Positions 42,123-50,969 of a stretch of 64,000 bases of DNA are shown here, in pieces. A program made the translations under genes and the position numbers. Positions within the stretch are counted from its first letter, which is position 1, and every line of letters starts with the position of its first letter. This stretch comes from Fidelibacterota bacterium. Its GTDB lineage: Bacteria; Pseudomonadota; Alphaproteobacteria; Rhodospirillales; Rhodospirillaceae. The notes beneath the pieces are model-generated. The model saw only the letters and a list, made by a program, of their open reading frames with translations. It did not search any database and had not been told where the DNA came from. The stretch spans positions 1 through 64,000 of the forward strand of contig CANJMF010000002.1 of assembly GCA_947475895.1 (NCBI GenBank). Reading direction: 5' to 3'.

Positions 42123-43049
42123 GTGAACGACGCGCCGCTTGCCATCGACGTTAAAGGGCTCGCCAAGAGTTTCGGCACAAAAAAGGTCGTCGATGACTTC
42201 GCCATCCAAGTGCCTAAAGGCATGATTTTTGGCTTTTTGGGCCCAAATGGCAGCGGCAAAACAACGACCATTCGCATGCTGTGCGGTTTGCTGACGCCCG
42301 ATGCCGGCGAGGGGCAATGCCTCGGATACGATATCCGCACCCAAGCGCAGCAGATCAAGCGCCATGTCGGTTATATGACGCAGCGCTTCGGTCTCTATGA
42401 AGACATGACCGTGCGCGAGAATTTGGAGTTCATTGGGCGCATGTACGACGTCACGCCGCTAAAGCCACGCGTGCAAGACGTTATGGATCGCTTCGGTCTG
42501 GCCGAGCGCGCCGACCAGATGGCAGGCACGCTCTCCGGCGGCTGGAAGCAGCGCCTGGCGTTAGTCGCTTGCGTCTTGCATGAACCGCAGCTGTTGTTGC
42601 TCGATGAGCCCACGGCCGGCGTGGATCCCAACAGCCGCCGCGAATTTTGGGAGATGATCCACGATCTCTCGGCGCAAGGCGTCACCATTCTTGTCAGCAC
42701 ACACTACATGGACGAGGCCGAACGCTGTCACCGCATTGCCTATATCGCCTGGGGCCACCTTTTGCTGGAAGGCACGATCGATGAGGTGGTTGGGCAGTCC
42801 GGGCTCGTAACGTGGTCCGTGTCCGGCCCCGATCTCCCGGCGTTGCAAACCAAACTGCGCAAAGAGACGGGCGTGCAAATGGCGGCGGCCTTCGGCAACG
42901 AATTGCATGTGACGGGGTCCGACAAGCAAGCGCTCGAACAAGCCATAACGCCCCACCGCAATGATCAACGCTACCGCTGGCGACCCGCGGAGCCATCGTT
43001 GGAAGACGTGTTTATCTACACGCTGGCGACGTTGAAGGACCGCAAATGA
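42123..43049 (+). CDS. ABC transporter ATP-binding protein
   Basis: 308 residues. Walker A GPNGSGKTT (40-48), Q-loop YMTQRFGLYEDMTV, signature LSGGWKQRLAL, Walker B LLLDEPTAGVDP, and the switch His in VSTHYMDEAERC. The C-terminal 70 residues form the small extension common in ABC-2 exporter ATPases (YbhF/YhhA type). GTG start at 42123 follows the HlyD stop by 3 bp. It powers drug or toxin extrusion with the next gene's permease. Confidence 0.93.
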   Translation: MNDAPLAIDVKGLAKSFGTKKVVDDFAIQVPKGMIFGFLGPNGSGKTTTIRMLCGLLTPDAGEGQCLGYDIRTQAQQIKRHVGYMTQRFGLYEDMTVRENLEFIGRMYDVTPLKPRVQDVMDRFGLAERADQMAGTLSGGWKQRLALVACVLHEPQLLLLDEPTAGVDPNSRREFWEMIHDLSAQGVTILVSTHYMDEAERCHRIAYIAWGHLLLEGTIDEVVGQSGLVTWSVSGPDLPALQTKLRKETGVQMAAAFGNELHVTGSDKQALEQAITPHRNDQRYRWRPAEPSLEDVFIYTLATLKDRK

Positions 43050-44188
43050 AAGCGAACTGGGATTTCTCCCGCGCGCGTTTCAAAGCCATCTTGATGAAAG
43101 AGTTCATCCAGATGCTCCGCGACAAGCTGACGTTCGCCATGATGGTCGGCATTCCGATCATGCAGCTGATCATGTTCGGCTACGCGATCAACAGCGATCC
43201 GCACGCTTTGCCGACCGCGGTGATTGTGGGCGATACCGGGACGTTCGGCCGCTCGATCGTGACGGCCATGGAAAACTGCGCGTACTTTCGCGTCGTCGCT
43301 TGGCCCGACGGGCCCGATCAAGCCGAAGAAATGATCGCGCGCGGCGAAGTGTTGTTCGTGGTCGATATCCCGCCCGACTTCAGCCGGCGTCTTTTGCGCG
43401 GCGAAAATCCGGCCATTCTTGTGGAGGCCGATGCCACCGATCCGGTCGCGACCGGAAATGCCCTGTCGGCTATGGCGCAGTTGAACCTCACGGCACTCCA
43501 GCACGACTTGATCGGACCGCTGCAAAGCCTGAATGCGAAAGAGCCGCCGTTCGAGGTGCGGGTTCACCGGCGCTATAACCCAGAGGGCAAGACCGACTAC
43601 AACATCGTGCCGGGCCTCATGGGCACGATCCTGACCATGACGCTGACGATGATGACCGCTGCCGCCATCACGCGCGAATTCGAGCGCGGTACCATGGAGA
43701 ATCTTCTGGCGACACCGGCACTTCCCTTGGAAGTGATGACCGGGAAAATCATTCCCTTCGTCTTTGTTGGTTTCGTCCAGGTAGGTGTCATCTTATTTAC
43801 AGCCGCCGTGTTGTTTCAGGTGCCTGTGGTCGGAAGCCTGGCACTGCTTGCGTTGAGCGTTCTGATTTTCATAGCCGCCAATCTCGCGCTGGGATTCACA
43901 TTCTCAACGCTTGCCTCCAATCAGATGCAAGCGATGCAAATGAGTTTTCTCTTCTTCCTGCCGTCGATGTTGCTGTCCGGATTCCTGTTTCCGTTTCGCG
44001 GAATGCCCGAGTGGGCGCAGACGCTGGGCCAACTGTTGCCGCTCACCCACTTCGTTCGCATCGTGCGCGGCATCTTGCTCAAAGGAAACGGGTGGGCTGA
44101 AGTCTGGCCGCAGCTTTGGCCAATCCTGCTGTTCCTGGGTGCTATGACAGGAATCGCGTTGCGGCGGTTCCGGCAAACCCTTGATTAA
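43046..44188 (+). CDS. ABC-2 type exporter permease
   Basis: 380 residues; ATG overlaps the ATPase stop (ATGA). One N-terminal helix (LTFAMMVGIPIMQLIMFGYAI), a large extracytoplasmic domain (about 55-185) and five C-terminal helices with the ABC-2 signature GTMENLLATPALPLEVMTGKIIPFVFVG and LFPFRGMPEWAQTLGQLLPLTHFVRIVRGILLKGN. Matches YbhR/YhhJ-type permeases, usually two per system; here a single one may act as a homodimer. Efflux of drugs or cationic compounds is likely (inference from family). Confidence 0.9.
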   Translation: MKANWDFSRARFKAILMKEFIQMLRDKLTFAMMVGIPIMQLIMFGYAINSDPHALPTAVIVGDTGTFGRSIVTAMENCAYFRVVAWPDGPDQAEEMIARGEVLFVVDIPPDFSRRLLRGENPAILVEADATDPVATGNALSAMAQLNLTALQHDLIGPLQSLNAKEPPFEVRVHRRYNPEGKTDYNIVPGLMGTILTMTLTMMTAAAITREFERGTMENLLATPALPLEVMTGKIIPFVFVGFVQVGVILFTAAVLFQVPVVGSLALLALSVLIFIAANLALGFTFSTLASNQMQAMQMSFLFFLPSMLLSGFLFPFRGMPEWAQTLGQLLPLTHFVRIVRGILLKGNGWAEVWPQLWPILLFLGAMTGIALRRFRQTLD

Positions 44189-44301
44189 AATGGATAATTG
44201 GCGCGTTTGCATCGCGTCATTAGGGGTGCTACACCCGGCGCCCTTATAATGGCAGCCGTGCCTGGAACGACCAATTACGTGTCCACCTTTCGGTTACCGC
44301 A

Positions 44302-46248
44302 ATGAACCAGGATCAACCTCCTGGACCCGTTACCGCGACATCGCCGCCAACGCCTGACGGATCGGGTCACGTCCATGACCCTGCGTCTCGTCGTATAGCC
44401 GGATTGATGATGGGTGCCATTGGCGTCGTCTACGGCGACATCGGCACCAGCCCGCTTTACGCATTCAAACAAGCTTTCGACGGTACGAACCCCATGCTGG
44501 CCGACGCGCCGCATATTTTTGGCGTGCTGTCGCTCATGTTTTGGACGATGACCATCGTCGTCTCTCTCAAATACGCCCTGCTGGTATTGCGTGCCGAGAA
44601 CAGAGGTGAGGGTGGCAGCCTCGCGTTGCTGGCGCTCGTCATCCAAGTCGTTCGCGACAACAAATATAAGTGGAAAGTGCCGTGCGTGGTTTGGCTCGGA
44701 ATTGCCGCGAGCGCCTTGTTCTATGGCGACAGCATGATCACGCCTGCGATTTCCGTGCTGAGTGCGGTGGAGGGCATGGACGTCGCCCTGCCGGGCATGA
44801 GCGAATTCGTTGTTCCGATCACGGCCGTGGTGCTGATCGTGCTCTTCCTCATTCAGCGCAAGGGCACGGCTGTTGTCGGTAAATTGTTTGGCCCCGTGAT
44901 GCTGGTCTGGTTTGCCGCACTGGCGGGCTTTGGTATTTATAACATCCTCAAAGCGCCGGGCGTGCTTGTGGCCCTTAGTCCGCACTATGGATACGCATTC
45001 TTCCTCGAGCACCCGCACACGGCGTTCTTCGCCTTAGCAGCTGTGTTCCTCGTCGTCACGGGCAGTGAAGCCATGTACGCCGACATGGGGCACTTCGGTC
45101 GCCATGCCATTCGCCGCTCGTGGTTCGTGTTGGTGATGCCGGCGTTGTTGCTGAACTATTTCGGGCAGGGCGCGTTGCTCATCACCAGTCCCGAAGCGGC
45201 CGCCAACCCCTTCTTTCTGATGGTGCCGGAATGGGCCGCTATTCCCATGGTGCTGCTGGCGACGTTCGCGACCGTTATCGCTTCGCAAGCCGTCATTAGC
45301 GGTACGTTCTCGCTCAGCCGCCAAGCCATGCAAATGGGCTTTTTGCCGCGCATGGCGACGATCCACACCTCCGAAACCGAGCGCGGCCAGATTTATGTGC
45401 CGTTCGTGAATTGGATGCTGATGATCTCCGTGCTGGCCCTGGTGCTGGGCTTTAAATCGTCGACAAACCTGGCAGCGGCCTACGGCGTGGCGGTCAGCGG
45501 CGACATGGTTATCACGACGATCCAGATCGCGATCGTCATGTTCCTGCTCTGGAAGTGGAACAAGTGGCTTTCGACGTTAATCATCGTTCCGTTGTTTATC
45601 GTCGACATCGTGTTTTTTGCCGCGAACGCCACAAAAATTCCGCACGGTGGTTGGGTGCCGTTGATTATTGCGGTGGCCGGATTCACGCTCCTCACAACGT
45701 GGAAAAAAGGCCGCCAGCTTTTGTTCGCGCGCTTGTCGGAAGACGCTATGCCGGTAGACCTGTTCCTTGAATCCTTGAATGCCAAAGTCACGCGCGTGCC
45801 GGGAACGGCTGTGTTCCTTGCGGGAACGACGACCGGCGTTCCGCACGCATTGTTGCATAATCTCAAACACAATCGCGTTATCCACGAGCGCGTGATTTTC
45901 CTGACCGTGATTACGCACGAGGTCTCCCATGTGGACGAGAGCGCGCGCCTTGAAGTGCAACACTTGGGGCGGCGCTTCTATCGTATTAAAGTGAACTACG
46001 GCTATCTCGATCCCACCGATATTCCGGGTGCCTTGAAAGGGGCCACGCGCTTCGGCATCGAATTCAACGATATGGAAACGTCGTTCTTCTTAGGACGTGA
46101 GACGCTGATTCCCAGCCGCCGGCCCGGCATGGCGCTGTGGCGTGAGAGCTTGTTCGCTTGGATGTCGCGCTCGGCAACCAGCGCCTTGGACTTCTTCAAA
46201 CTCCCGCCTAATCGCGTGGTCGAGATGGGCACGCAGGTCGAAATCTAG
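44302..46248 (+). CDS. kup: Kup potassium uptake transporter
   Basis: 648 residues, about twelve membrane helices. The first conserved segment MMGAIGVVYGDIGTSPLYAFKQAF contains the YGDIGTSPLY signature of the KUP/HAK/KT family, proton-coupled low-affinity potassium importers; EGGSLALLAL and PALLLNYFGQGALL are further family sequences, and the cytoplasmic C-terminal domain follows from about 470. TATAAT at 44245-44250, 52 nt upstream, may be the -10 element. The ABM-domain gene starts 2 bp after its stop. Confidence 0.94.
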   Translation: MNQDQPPGPVTATSPPTPDGSGHVHDPASRRIAGLMMGAIGVVYGDIGTSPLYAFKQAFDGTNPMLADAPHIFGVLSLMFWTMTIVVSLKYALLVLRAENRGEGGSLALLALVIQVVRDNKYKWKVPCVVWLGIAASALFYGDSMITPAISVLSAVEGMDVALPGMSEFVVPITAVVLIVLFLIQRKGTAVVGKLFGPVMLVWFAALAGFGIYNILKAPGVLVALSPHYGYAFFLEHPHTAFFALAAVFLVVTGSEAMYADMGHFGRHAIRRSWFVLVMPALLLNYFGQGALLITSPEAAANPFFLMVPEWAAIPMVLLATFATVIASQAVISGTFSLSRQAMQMGFLPRMATIHTSETERGQIYVPFVNWMLMISVLALVLGFKSSTNLAAAYGVAVSGDMVITTIQIAIVMFLLWKWNKWLSTLIIVPLFIVDIVFFAANATKIPHGGWVPLIIAVAGFTLLTTWKKGRQLLFARLSEDAMPVDLFLESLNAKVTRVPGTAVFLAGTTTGVPHALLHNLKHNRVIHERVIFLTVITHEVSHVDESARLEVQHLGRRFYRIKVNYGYLDPTDIPGALKGATRFGIEFNDMETSFFLGRETLIPSRRPGMALWRESLFAWMSRSATSALDFFKLPPNRVVEMGTQVEI

Positions 46249-46250
46249 CG

Positions 46251-46556
46251 ATGATCCTCGTGGTTTTCCGAACGCGCGTGCAGCCGGAAAACGAAGCGCG
46301 CTACCATGCGCTCGTCGTCGAGATCGACAAACTGGTGCAGACCATGCCCGGCTTTATTTCCGAAAAGACTTTCAGTCACGAAGATGGCGAGCGCGTATCG
46401 GTGCAGGAGTGGGAAAGCGCCGAGCACGTGAAGGCCTGGCGTGACCATCCAAAGCATCGCGCAGCTCAGGAAGCGGGGCGAACGACCTTCTACGAGGAAT
46501 ACGCGCTTTTTGTCGCGGATGCGCCGCGTGAGTCGCGGTTCAAACGTCGGGACTAG
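46251..46556 (+). CDS. ABM-domain (antibiotic biosynthesis monooxygenase-like) protein
   Basis: 101 residues with the ABM fold: MILVVFRTRVQPENEARYHALVVEIDKLVQTMPGFISEKTF, then DGERVSVQEWESAEHVKAWRDHPKHRAAQEAG with the conserved W and H. These dimeric ferredoxin-like proteins act as heme-degrading or quinone-modifying monooxygenases or have no known activity. Ribosome site is the kup C-terminus overlap region; it starts 2 bp after the kup stop, so it is co-transcribed. Function not assigned. Confidence 0.82.
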   Translation: MILVVFRTRVQPENEARYHALVVEIDKLVQTMPGFISEKTFSHEDGERVSVQEWESAEHVKAWRDHPKHRAAQEAGRTTFYEEYALFVADAPRESRFKRRD

Positions 46557-46565
46557 GCCCCAAGG

Positions 46566-47042
46566 CTAAGCGAGGGCTAGGCCCATCCGCACGGCGGTGA
46601 AACGAAAGCCGGGGATATGCTCGGTACGCCGGCCTTCCGGAACCCAGCCACGGGAGCGGTAGAAGGCCACAGCGCCTTCATTGGCTGCGAGAACTTCCAA
46701 ATGCGCCTTGCGTTGCCCAGCCTGGCGGAGCGAGCCAATGGCAGCGTTATAGAGGGCAGAGCCGATACCGCAGCCCTGGAACGAGGGCAGCACGTACAGC
46801 ATCCATATGACGCCCGTAGTGTTAATGCCCACGGCGCCGACGATCTCGCCTTCGACGAGGGCGACGAGAATGTTCTGCCACTCGCGGGCCACGACGCTGC
46901 CGAGGTCAGTCGAGTGGGCGACAGCGCTGAACGCGTCGCCGGGCAGAATTTGGCCATTGGCCGCGAGCCATGACTCGCGCACGACGCTGGCAATTATGGT
47001 GGTGTCGGCCGCCTTAGCGGGCCGAATGGTCAGTGGCGTCAT
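46566..47042 (-). CDS. GNAT-family N-acetyltransferase
   Basis: 158 residues. Acetyl-CoA loop FQGCGIGSALYNAAIGSLRQAGQ (about 91-113) with the QGxGIG pattern, preceded by strand GAVGINTTGVIWMLYVLPS and followed by LEVLAANEGAVAFYRSRGWVPEG. Small-molecule or protein N-acetyltransferase of unknown substrate. GGAGAGG lies about 10 nt upstream of the ATG. Convergent with the ABM gene. A pair of imperfect direct repeats (CGTTTAATGCGCTAAG at 47075 and GCGTTAATGCGCCAAG at 47129) lies in its upstream region. Confidence 0.85.
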   Translation of the reverse strand: MTPLTIRPAKAADTTIIASVVRESWLAANGQILPGDAFSAVAHSTDLGSVVAREWQNILVALVEGEIVGAVGINTTGVIWMLYVLPSFQGCGIGSALYNAAIGSLRQAGQRKAHLEVLAANEGAVAFYRSRGWVPEGRRTEHIPGFRFTAVRMGLALA

Positions 47043-47156
47043 TTTTTATAACCTCTCCCCAGAGGCCGCCCGCGCGTTTAATGCGCTAAGCATTATGGGA
47101 GAGAGTGTATTTACGCTGGGTTTCTAGGGCGTTAATGCGCCAAGACCCCAAAAAGC

Positions 47157-47183
47157 AAAAAAGGCCGCGATGAGGCGGCCTTT
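47157..47183 (-). terminator. Rho-independent terminator of rpsU
   Basis: On the minus strand AAAGGCCGC pairs with GCGGCCTTT around CTCATC and is followed by a run of six T. It lies 25 bp after the rpsU stop. Confidence 0.9.
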
Positions 47184-47208
47184 CGTTTGTCGGTCGTGAA
47201 GGGGCTTA

Positions 47209-47415
47209 CTAGAAGCCTTCGCGCTCGAGACGCTTGCGTTCCATCTTGCGCGCACGACGCACGGCTTCCGCTTTCTCACGGGCTTTACGCTCGGAGGGCT
47301 TCTCGTAGGACTTACGGAGCTTCATTTCACGGAAGATACCCTCGCGCTGCATCTTCTTTTTGAGCGCTTTGAGGGCTTGGTCGACGTTATTGTCGCGCAC
47401 GACTACTTGAACCAG
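47209..47415 (-). CDS. rpsU: 30S ribosomal protein S21, apparent CTG start
   Basis: 68 residues if it starts at the CTG at 47415-47413: (M)[20 protein letters not shown]...KRLEREGF, a full-length alphaproteobacterial S21. No ATG, GTG or TTG is in frame at the family start; the ribosome site AAGGAGA lies 6 nt before the CTG, exactly right for it, whereas the next GTG (47397) would be 24 nt from that site and would lose five conserved residues. S21 aids initiation at the small subunit. Monocistronic, with its own promoter (47486-47514) and terminator. Confidence 0.9.
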   Translation of the reverse strand: MVQVVVRDNNVDQALKALKKKMQREGIFREMKLRKSYEKPSERKAREKAEAVRRARKMERKRLEREGF

Positions 47416-47485
47416 GGTCCGTCTCCTTAGTGTCCGGCAAGATTTAAGGCGGGTGCGCGGACGCACTCGCCTCTGGAAGGGCGGG

Positions 47486-47514
47486 TGTATATCACGGGGT
47501 ATAGGCCCTGGGAA
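47486..47514 (-). promoter_or_regulatory. rpsU promoter
   Basis: On the minus strand TTCCCA (47514-47509), a 17-bp spacer and TATACA (47491-47486), with GC-rich discriminator CCCGCCC. The 14-mer GATATACACCCGCC is identical to that of the rpmE promoter (61932-61960 region). Confidence 0.6.
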
Positions 47515-47674
47515 GCGGGGTTTTCGGCTATTTGGGCCCAATTTCACGGGTTTATAAGGCCGGAAGGCTGTTTTGTCGCGCGCCGGTGCTCCTCAGGGGC
47601 CTTTTGGCGGATGTGGCTGGCAGTGCAGCGTTTTTTCCATCGCGCGCCGGCCAGCGGGCTTCTATATAGCAGAT

Positions 47675-48223
47675 ATGAGCATTTTACCCGTTGCCCAGAT
47701 GGGCGCCGACGTCTTGAAGCACCGTGCTGCCGATGTGGTGGATTTCGCCGATCCGGCGCTGCCGGTTCTCGTCAACGATATGATTGACACCATGTTCTCG
47801 CAGCAGGGCGTCGGCCTCGCCGCGCCTCAGGTGTTCGTGCCCAAGCGCGTTGTGATGTTCTTCGTGCCGCCAAGCCGCAATGGCGGCGATGAGATTCCGC
47901 TCACAGTGATGGTCAACCCGGTCATCACGCCGATCTCCGATCAACAAGACGAGCAATACGAAGCCTGCCTGTCGGTGCCCGGGTTGACGGGAAAAGTGCC
48001 CCGCTGGCGCAAGATCCGTTACAGCTTTCAGGATCTGAAGGGCAATCGCTTCGAGCGTGAAGCCGAGGATTTCCACGCCCGTGTCGTACAGCATGAATGC
48101 GATCACTTGGACGGCACGCTATATCCGATGCGCATGAAGGACATGAGCACGTTGGCCTTTGTGGATGTTTTGCAGGCCGAGCGTGAGAAAGCTGGCCAAC
48201 CCAAGGCCGAGGTGGTCGATTGA
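47675..48223 (+). CDS. def: Peptide deformylase
   Basis: 182 residues. Removes the N-formyl group from new polypeptides. Motif 1 GVGLAAPQ (45-52), motif 2 EACLS with metal Cys98 (the usual Gly is Ala), motif 3 QHECDHLDG with His140, Glu141 and His144. All catalytic residues are present; the EGCLS to EACLS change is typical of a minor branch. ATG 47675 fits the family N-terminus; no ribosome site is visible and TATATA lies 6 nt upstream, so a leaderless message is possible. Overlaps coq9 by 4 bp. Confidence 0.92.
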   Translation: MSILPVAQMGADVLKHRAADVVDFADPALPVLVNDMIDTMFSQQGVGLAAPQVFVPKRVVMFFVPPSRNGGDEIPLTVMVNPVITPISDQQDEQYEACLSVPGLTGKVPRWRKIRYSFQDLKGNRFEREAEDFHARVVQHECDHLDGTLYPMRMKDMSTLAFVDVLQAEREKAGQPKAEVVD

Positions 48224-48876
48224 CCGACGCTCCTAATCTCGAAAAACAGAGTCAACGCGACGCCATCATTCGCGCGGCGTTGCCGGATGTGCCGTTCGAC
48301 GGATGGACGCAAAAGACGCTCGCGGGTGCCGCCGAGAAGGCGGGCTTGGGTGCGGCTACGGCGCTACGCCTGTTCCCGGGCGGGGCTAAAGATGCCGTGC
48401 TGCATTTTATGAATCTCGCCGACCGCGAGATGATCGACGATCTCAAGCAACGCGACCTTGCGGCGATGAAAATTCGCGAACGCGTGACGTTCGGCGTGCG
48501 TACGCGATTGGAACGCTGGACGCCATATCGTGAAGCAGTCCGGCGCGCGTTGTCGTTGGCGCCTTTGCCCACGGTGGCTGGCGGCGTTATGCGCGGCTGG
48601 TACGACACAGTGGATGTGATCTGGCGCGCGGCCGGCGATCGGTCTACGGATTTCAATTTCTATACAAAGCGCGGGCTGCTCGCGGCGGTATACGGCGCGA
48701 CGCTGCTTTATTGGCTCGATGACCGTTCGGAAGGATGCGCCAATACCTGGGCCTTCCTTGACCGTCGCATCAATGAAGTGATGCAGTTTCCGAAACTGCG
48801 CGGGCGCATCGAGGAGCGCTTGAAGCTGTTGCCCGATCCGCGCCGCATCTTCGCGCGGTTCGCAAGGCGCGTTTAA
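48220..48876 (+). CDS. COQ9-family ubiquinone-biosynthesis protein
   Basis: 218 residues from a TTG that overlaps the def stop (TTGA). The COQ9 fold is TetR-like: an N-terminal helix-turn-helix remnant (WTQKTLAGAAEKAGLGAATALRLFPGG), then the lipid-binding domain with LERWTPYREAVRRALSLAP and TKRGLLAAVYGATLLYWLDDRSEGCANTWAFLDRRI. COQ9 binds ubiquinone precursors and aids COQ7/UbiM hydroxylation. Together with the UbiB-type kinase at 25934 this window carries two ubiquinone-linked genes. Convergent with purK (4-bp overlap). Confidence 0.88.
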   Translation: MTDAPNLEKQSQRDAIIRAALPDVPFDGWTQKTLAGAAEKAGLGAATALRLFPGGAKDAVLHFMNLADREMIDDLKQRDLAAMKIRERVTFGVRTRLERWTPYREAVRRALSLAPLPTVAGGVMRGWYDTVDVIWRAAGDRSTDFNFYTKRGLLAAVYGATLLYWLDDRSEGCANTWAFLDRRINEVMQFPKLRGRIEERLKLLPDPRRIFARFARRV

Positions 48877-49970
48877 TTCGTTTTCGGCTTCAGGATATTT
48901 ACGTGACCCATTTTGCGACCGGGACGTGGTGAGCGTTTGCCGTAAAGATGGATATGCGCGTTGGGGTCGGCGAAGTGCTTCTCCAACTTATTTACGTCGT
49001 CGCCGATTACATTGATCGTCGTCACGTCGGCGAGACGGCATGGATCGACCAGCGGAAGTCCCGTAACAGCCCGAATATGCTGTTCGAATTGATCTGTCCC
49101 GCAAGCGTCCATCGTCCAGTGGCCCGAGTTATGGGGCCGGGGCGCCATTTCGTTGCAGAGAATGCTGCCGTCTGGTTTCACGAACATTTCCACGGCGAGA
49201 AGGCCGACGATCTCCAGTGTATTGGCCGCGCGCGTTGCGATGTCGATGGCGCTGGCGGCCGTGGCCGCGCTGATTTTTGCGGGGACCGTTGCTGTCACAA
49301 GCATGTGGTTGGCGTGAACGTTTTCCGCTGGCTCAAAGCACACCACTTTTCCATTAACACCGCGTGCGGCGATGACGGAAATTTCGCACACAAAATCCAC
49401 GAAGGATTCGAGGACGGCAAAAGTACCTTTGAATTTTGAAGGTCCACCGGTAATGGCGTCCCACGCGGCACTGGCTTCGTCGGCGCTGCGGATTGTGGCT
49501 TGGCCTTTGCCGTCGTAGCCAAGGCGCGCGGTTTTCAAGACGGCTGGGGGCAACACTGTTTCTAGCGCCGCGCTGATGTCGGTGCGCGCTGCAATGGGTT
49601 TCCACGGCGCAGTATCTGCGCCGATCGCGGCGAAAAACGCTTTTTCCTTCAGGCGATCTTGCGCGACTTCAAGCGCGCGCGCTGATGGCCGGACGGCAAT
49701 GAGCGCGCTTAAAAACTGCGCGGCGTTGGCCGGAACGTTCTCAAACTCGAAAGTCACCACATCGACGGTTTTGGCGAAAGCTGCGAGGGCCGTTTCATCA
49801 TCGTACGCGGCAACCGTGGATTCCGTGGCGACTTGTTCGGCCGGACTGTCGGAATCGGGTCCGTAAACATGCGTGCGATATCCGAGGCGCGCGGCGGCGA
49901 GGCACAGCATGCGGCCTAATTGACCGTTGCCGAGAATTCCGATGGTGGCGTTGGGTGGCAGTGCGGTCAT
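48873..49970 (-). CDS. purK: N5-carboxyaminoimidazole ribonucleotide synthase
   Basis: 365 residues. ATP-grasp enzyme of purine synthesis: NATIGILGNGQLGRMLC (glycine-rich start), VTFEFENVPA, ATP-grasp LKTARLGYDGKGQATI, MFVKPDGSILCNEMAPRPHNSGHWTMDA (metal and substrate site). Converts AIR plus bicarbonate to N5-CAIR, the substrate of PurE. ATG 49970 (MTALPPNA) is chosen over an upstream GTG because it lies 4 bp after the purE stop and matches the family start. Part of a purE-purK operon. Confidence 0.94.
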   Translation of the reverse strand: MTALPPNATIGILGNGQLGRMLCLAAARLGYRTHVYGPDSDSPAEQVATESTVAAYDDETALAAFAKTVDVVTFEFENVPANAAQFLSALIAVRPSARALEVAQDRLKEKAFFAAIGADTAPWKPIAARTDISAALETVLPPAVLKTARLGYDGKGQATIRSADEASAAWDAITGGPSKFKGTFAVLESFVDFVCEISVIAARGVNGKVVCFEPAENVHANHMLVTATVPAKISAATAASAIDIATRAANTLEIVGLLAVEMFVKPDGSILCNEMAPRPHNSGHWTMDACGTDQFEQHIRAVTGLPLVDPCRLADVTTINVIGDDVNKLEKHFADPNAHIHLYGKRSPRPGRKMGHVNILKPKTN

Positions 49971-49974
49971 GAAA

Positions 49975-50499
49975 TTAGTCTCGTGGGTTTTTGCCGACAC
50001 TGCGCGTTTGTTTTACGCGCCAAGCCTTAAGGCGTTTGGCAAGGGCTTCGTCTTGCAGCGCAATGATCGAGGCGGCGAGAAGGCCGGCGTTCTTGGCGCC
50101 CGCTTTACCAATGGCCAACGTGCCGACGGGAATTCCGCCCGGCATTTGCGCGATGGATAAAAGGCTGTCGAGACCATCGAGGGCTTTGGATTCAACCGGC
50201 ACGCCCAAGACTGGAAGCGTCGTCATGGATGCCGTCATGCCGGGAAGATGGGCGGCACCACCTGCACCCGCGATAATGACTTGAAGGCCGCGACGATGGG
50301 CACCTGCGGCATAATCGTACAGACGTTCGGGCGTGCGATGGGCGGACACGACCTGGGTCTCGAAAGGCACGCGCAGTGCTTCAAGAATCTCAGCCGTGTG
50401 CCGCATGGTTTCCCAATCGGACTTGCTGCCCATGATGACGCCGACCCGGGGTTTCCCAGATTTGGCCGCCTTCGGTTTTTGGCTTTTGACTTTCGCCAT
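49975..50499 (-). CDS. purE: N5-carboxyaminoimidazole ribonucleotide mutase
   Basis: 174 residues. Class I Pur[14 protein letters not shown] (the 5-phosphate/carboxylate loop), [18 protein letters not shown] (AHR active site), [19 protein letters not shown] and [22 protein letters not shown]. Moves the carboxylate of N5-CAIR to C4. ATG 50499 (MAKVKSQ) is preferred to TTG 50523. The first 25 residues are a Lys-rich extension. Stop is 4 bp before purK. A small hypothetical gene precedes it on the same strand by 53 bp. Confidence 0.95.
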   Translation of the reverse strand: MAKVKSQKPKAAKSGKPRVGVIMGSKSDWETMRHTAEILEALRVPFETQVVSAHRTPERLYDYAAGAHRRGLQVIIAGAGGAAHLPGMTASMTTLPVLGVPVESKALDGLDSLLSIAQMPGGIPVGTLAIGKAGAKNAGLLAASIIALQDEALAKRLKAWRVKQTRSVGKNPRD

Positions 50500-50552
50500 G
50501 AAGTGCCCCGCGAAAGTGGCCAAATCTATCGGAGGGGGAGGCCCCCAGCAAG

Positions 50553-50885
50553 TTATTGCTTGGCTTGAGATAAGTGCGCGGAGGTTGCGGACGCGAATGC
50601 GTTTTTTACATCTGCGGCTGTCGGCAACTGGCTGATGAGGAACAGGAGCATATCCAAAGGTGCTGTCTTTTTGATCGCTTCCGAATCTAGTAAAGCGCTG
50701 TAAATTCCCGCGATTGTATCGGGGGTGCCCCGAAACAAAACCTCGCCCAGGCTACCGTTCGGAACGGCTTGTTCGATTACAGCGCCATCACGGTTTATGC
50801 GGACGTGAACCCGCTCGCCGCTGTCGAGTGCGATTTCGCAGTGGGGCTGATCGCTATCGCCCCGGTAGGTCAAAACCGTTGCCAT
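50553..50885 (-). CDS. Hypothetical protein
   Basis: 110 residues: [39 protein letters not shown], then a helical half ([29 protein letters not shown]). No recognised family. An ATG at 50885 is chosen; longer upstream reading would run antisense into the GGDEF-like gene and is rejected. Same strand as purE, 53 bp upstream, and could be co-transcribed with it. No ribosome site of note. Confidence 0.6.
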   Translation of the reverse strand: MATVLTYRGDSDQPHCEIALDSGERVHVRINRDGAVIEQAVPNGSLGEVLFRGTPDTIAGIYSALLDSEAIKKTAPLDMLLFLISQLPTAADVKNAFASATSAHLSQAKQ

Positions 50886-50969
50886 AGGGTTATTATCGCC
50901 CGTTAGTAACGATTTGCAAAGGCTTGGGGCGTAGCTTGTAAGGCTGGACTCACTTTGCGTGATACGGAC

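Noticed and set aside
46251-46556. Antibiotic biosynthesis cluster suggested by the ABM domain
   Set aside because: ABM domains are common in housekeeping proteins and no biosynthetic genes are adjacent.
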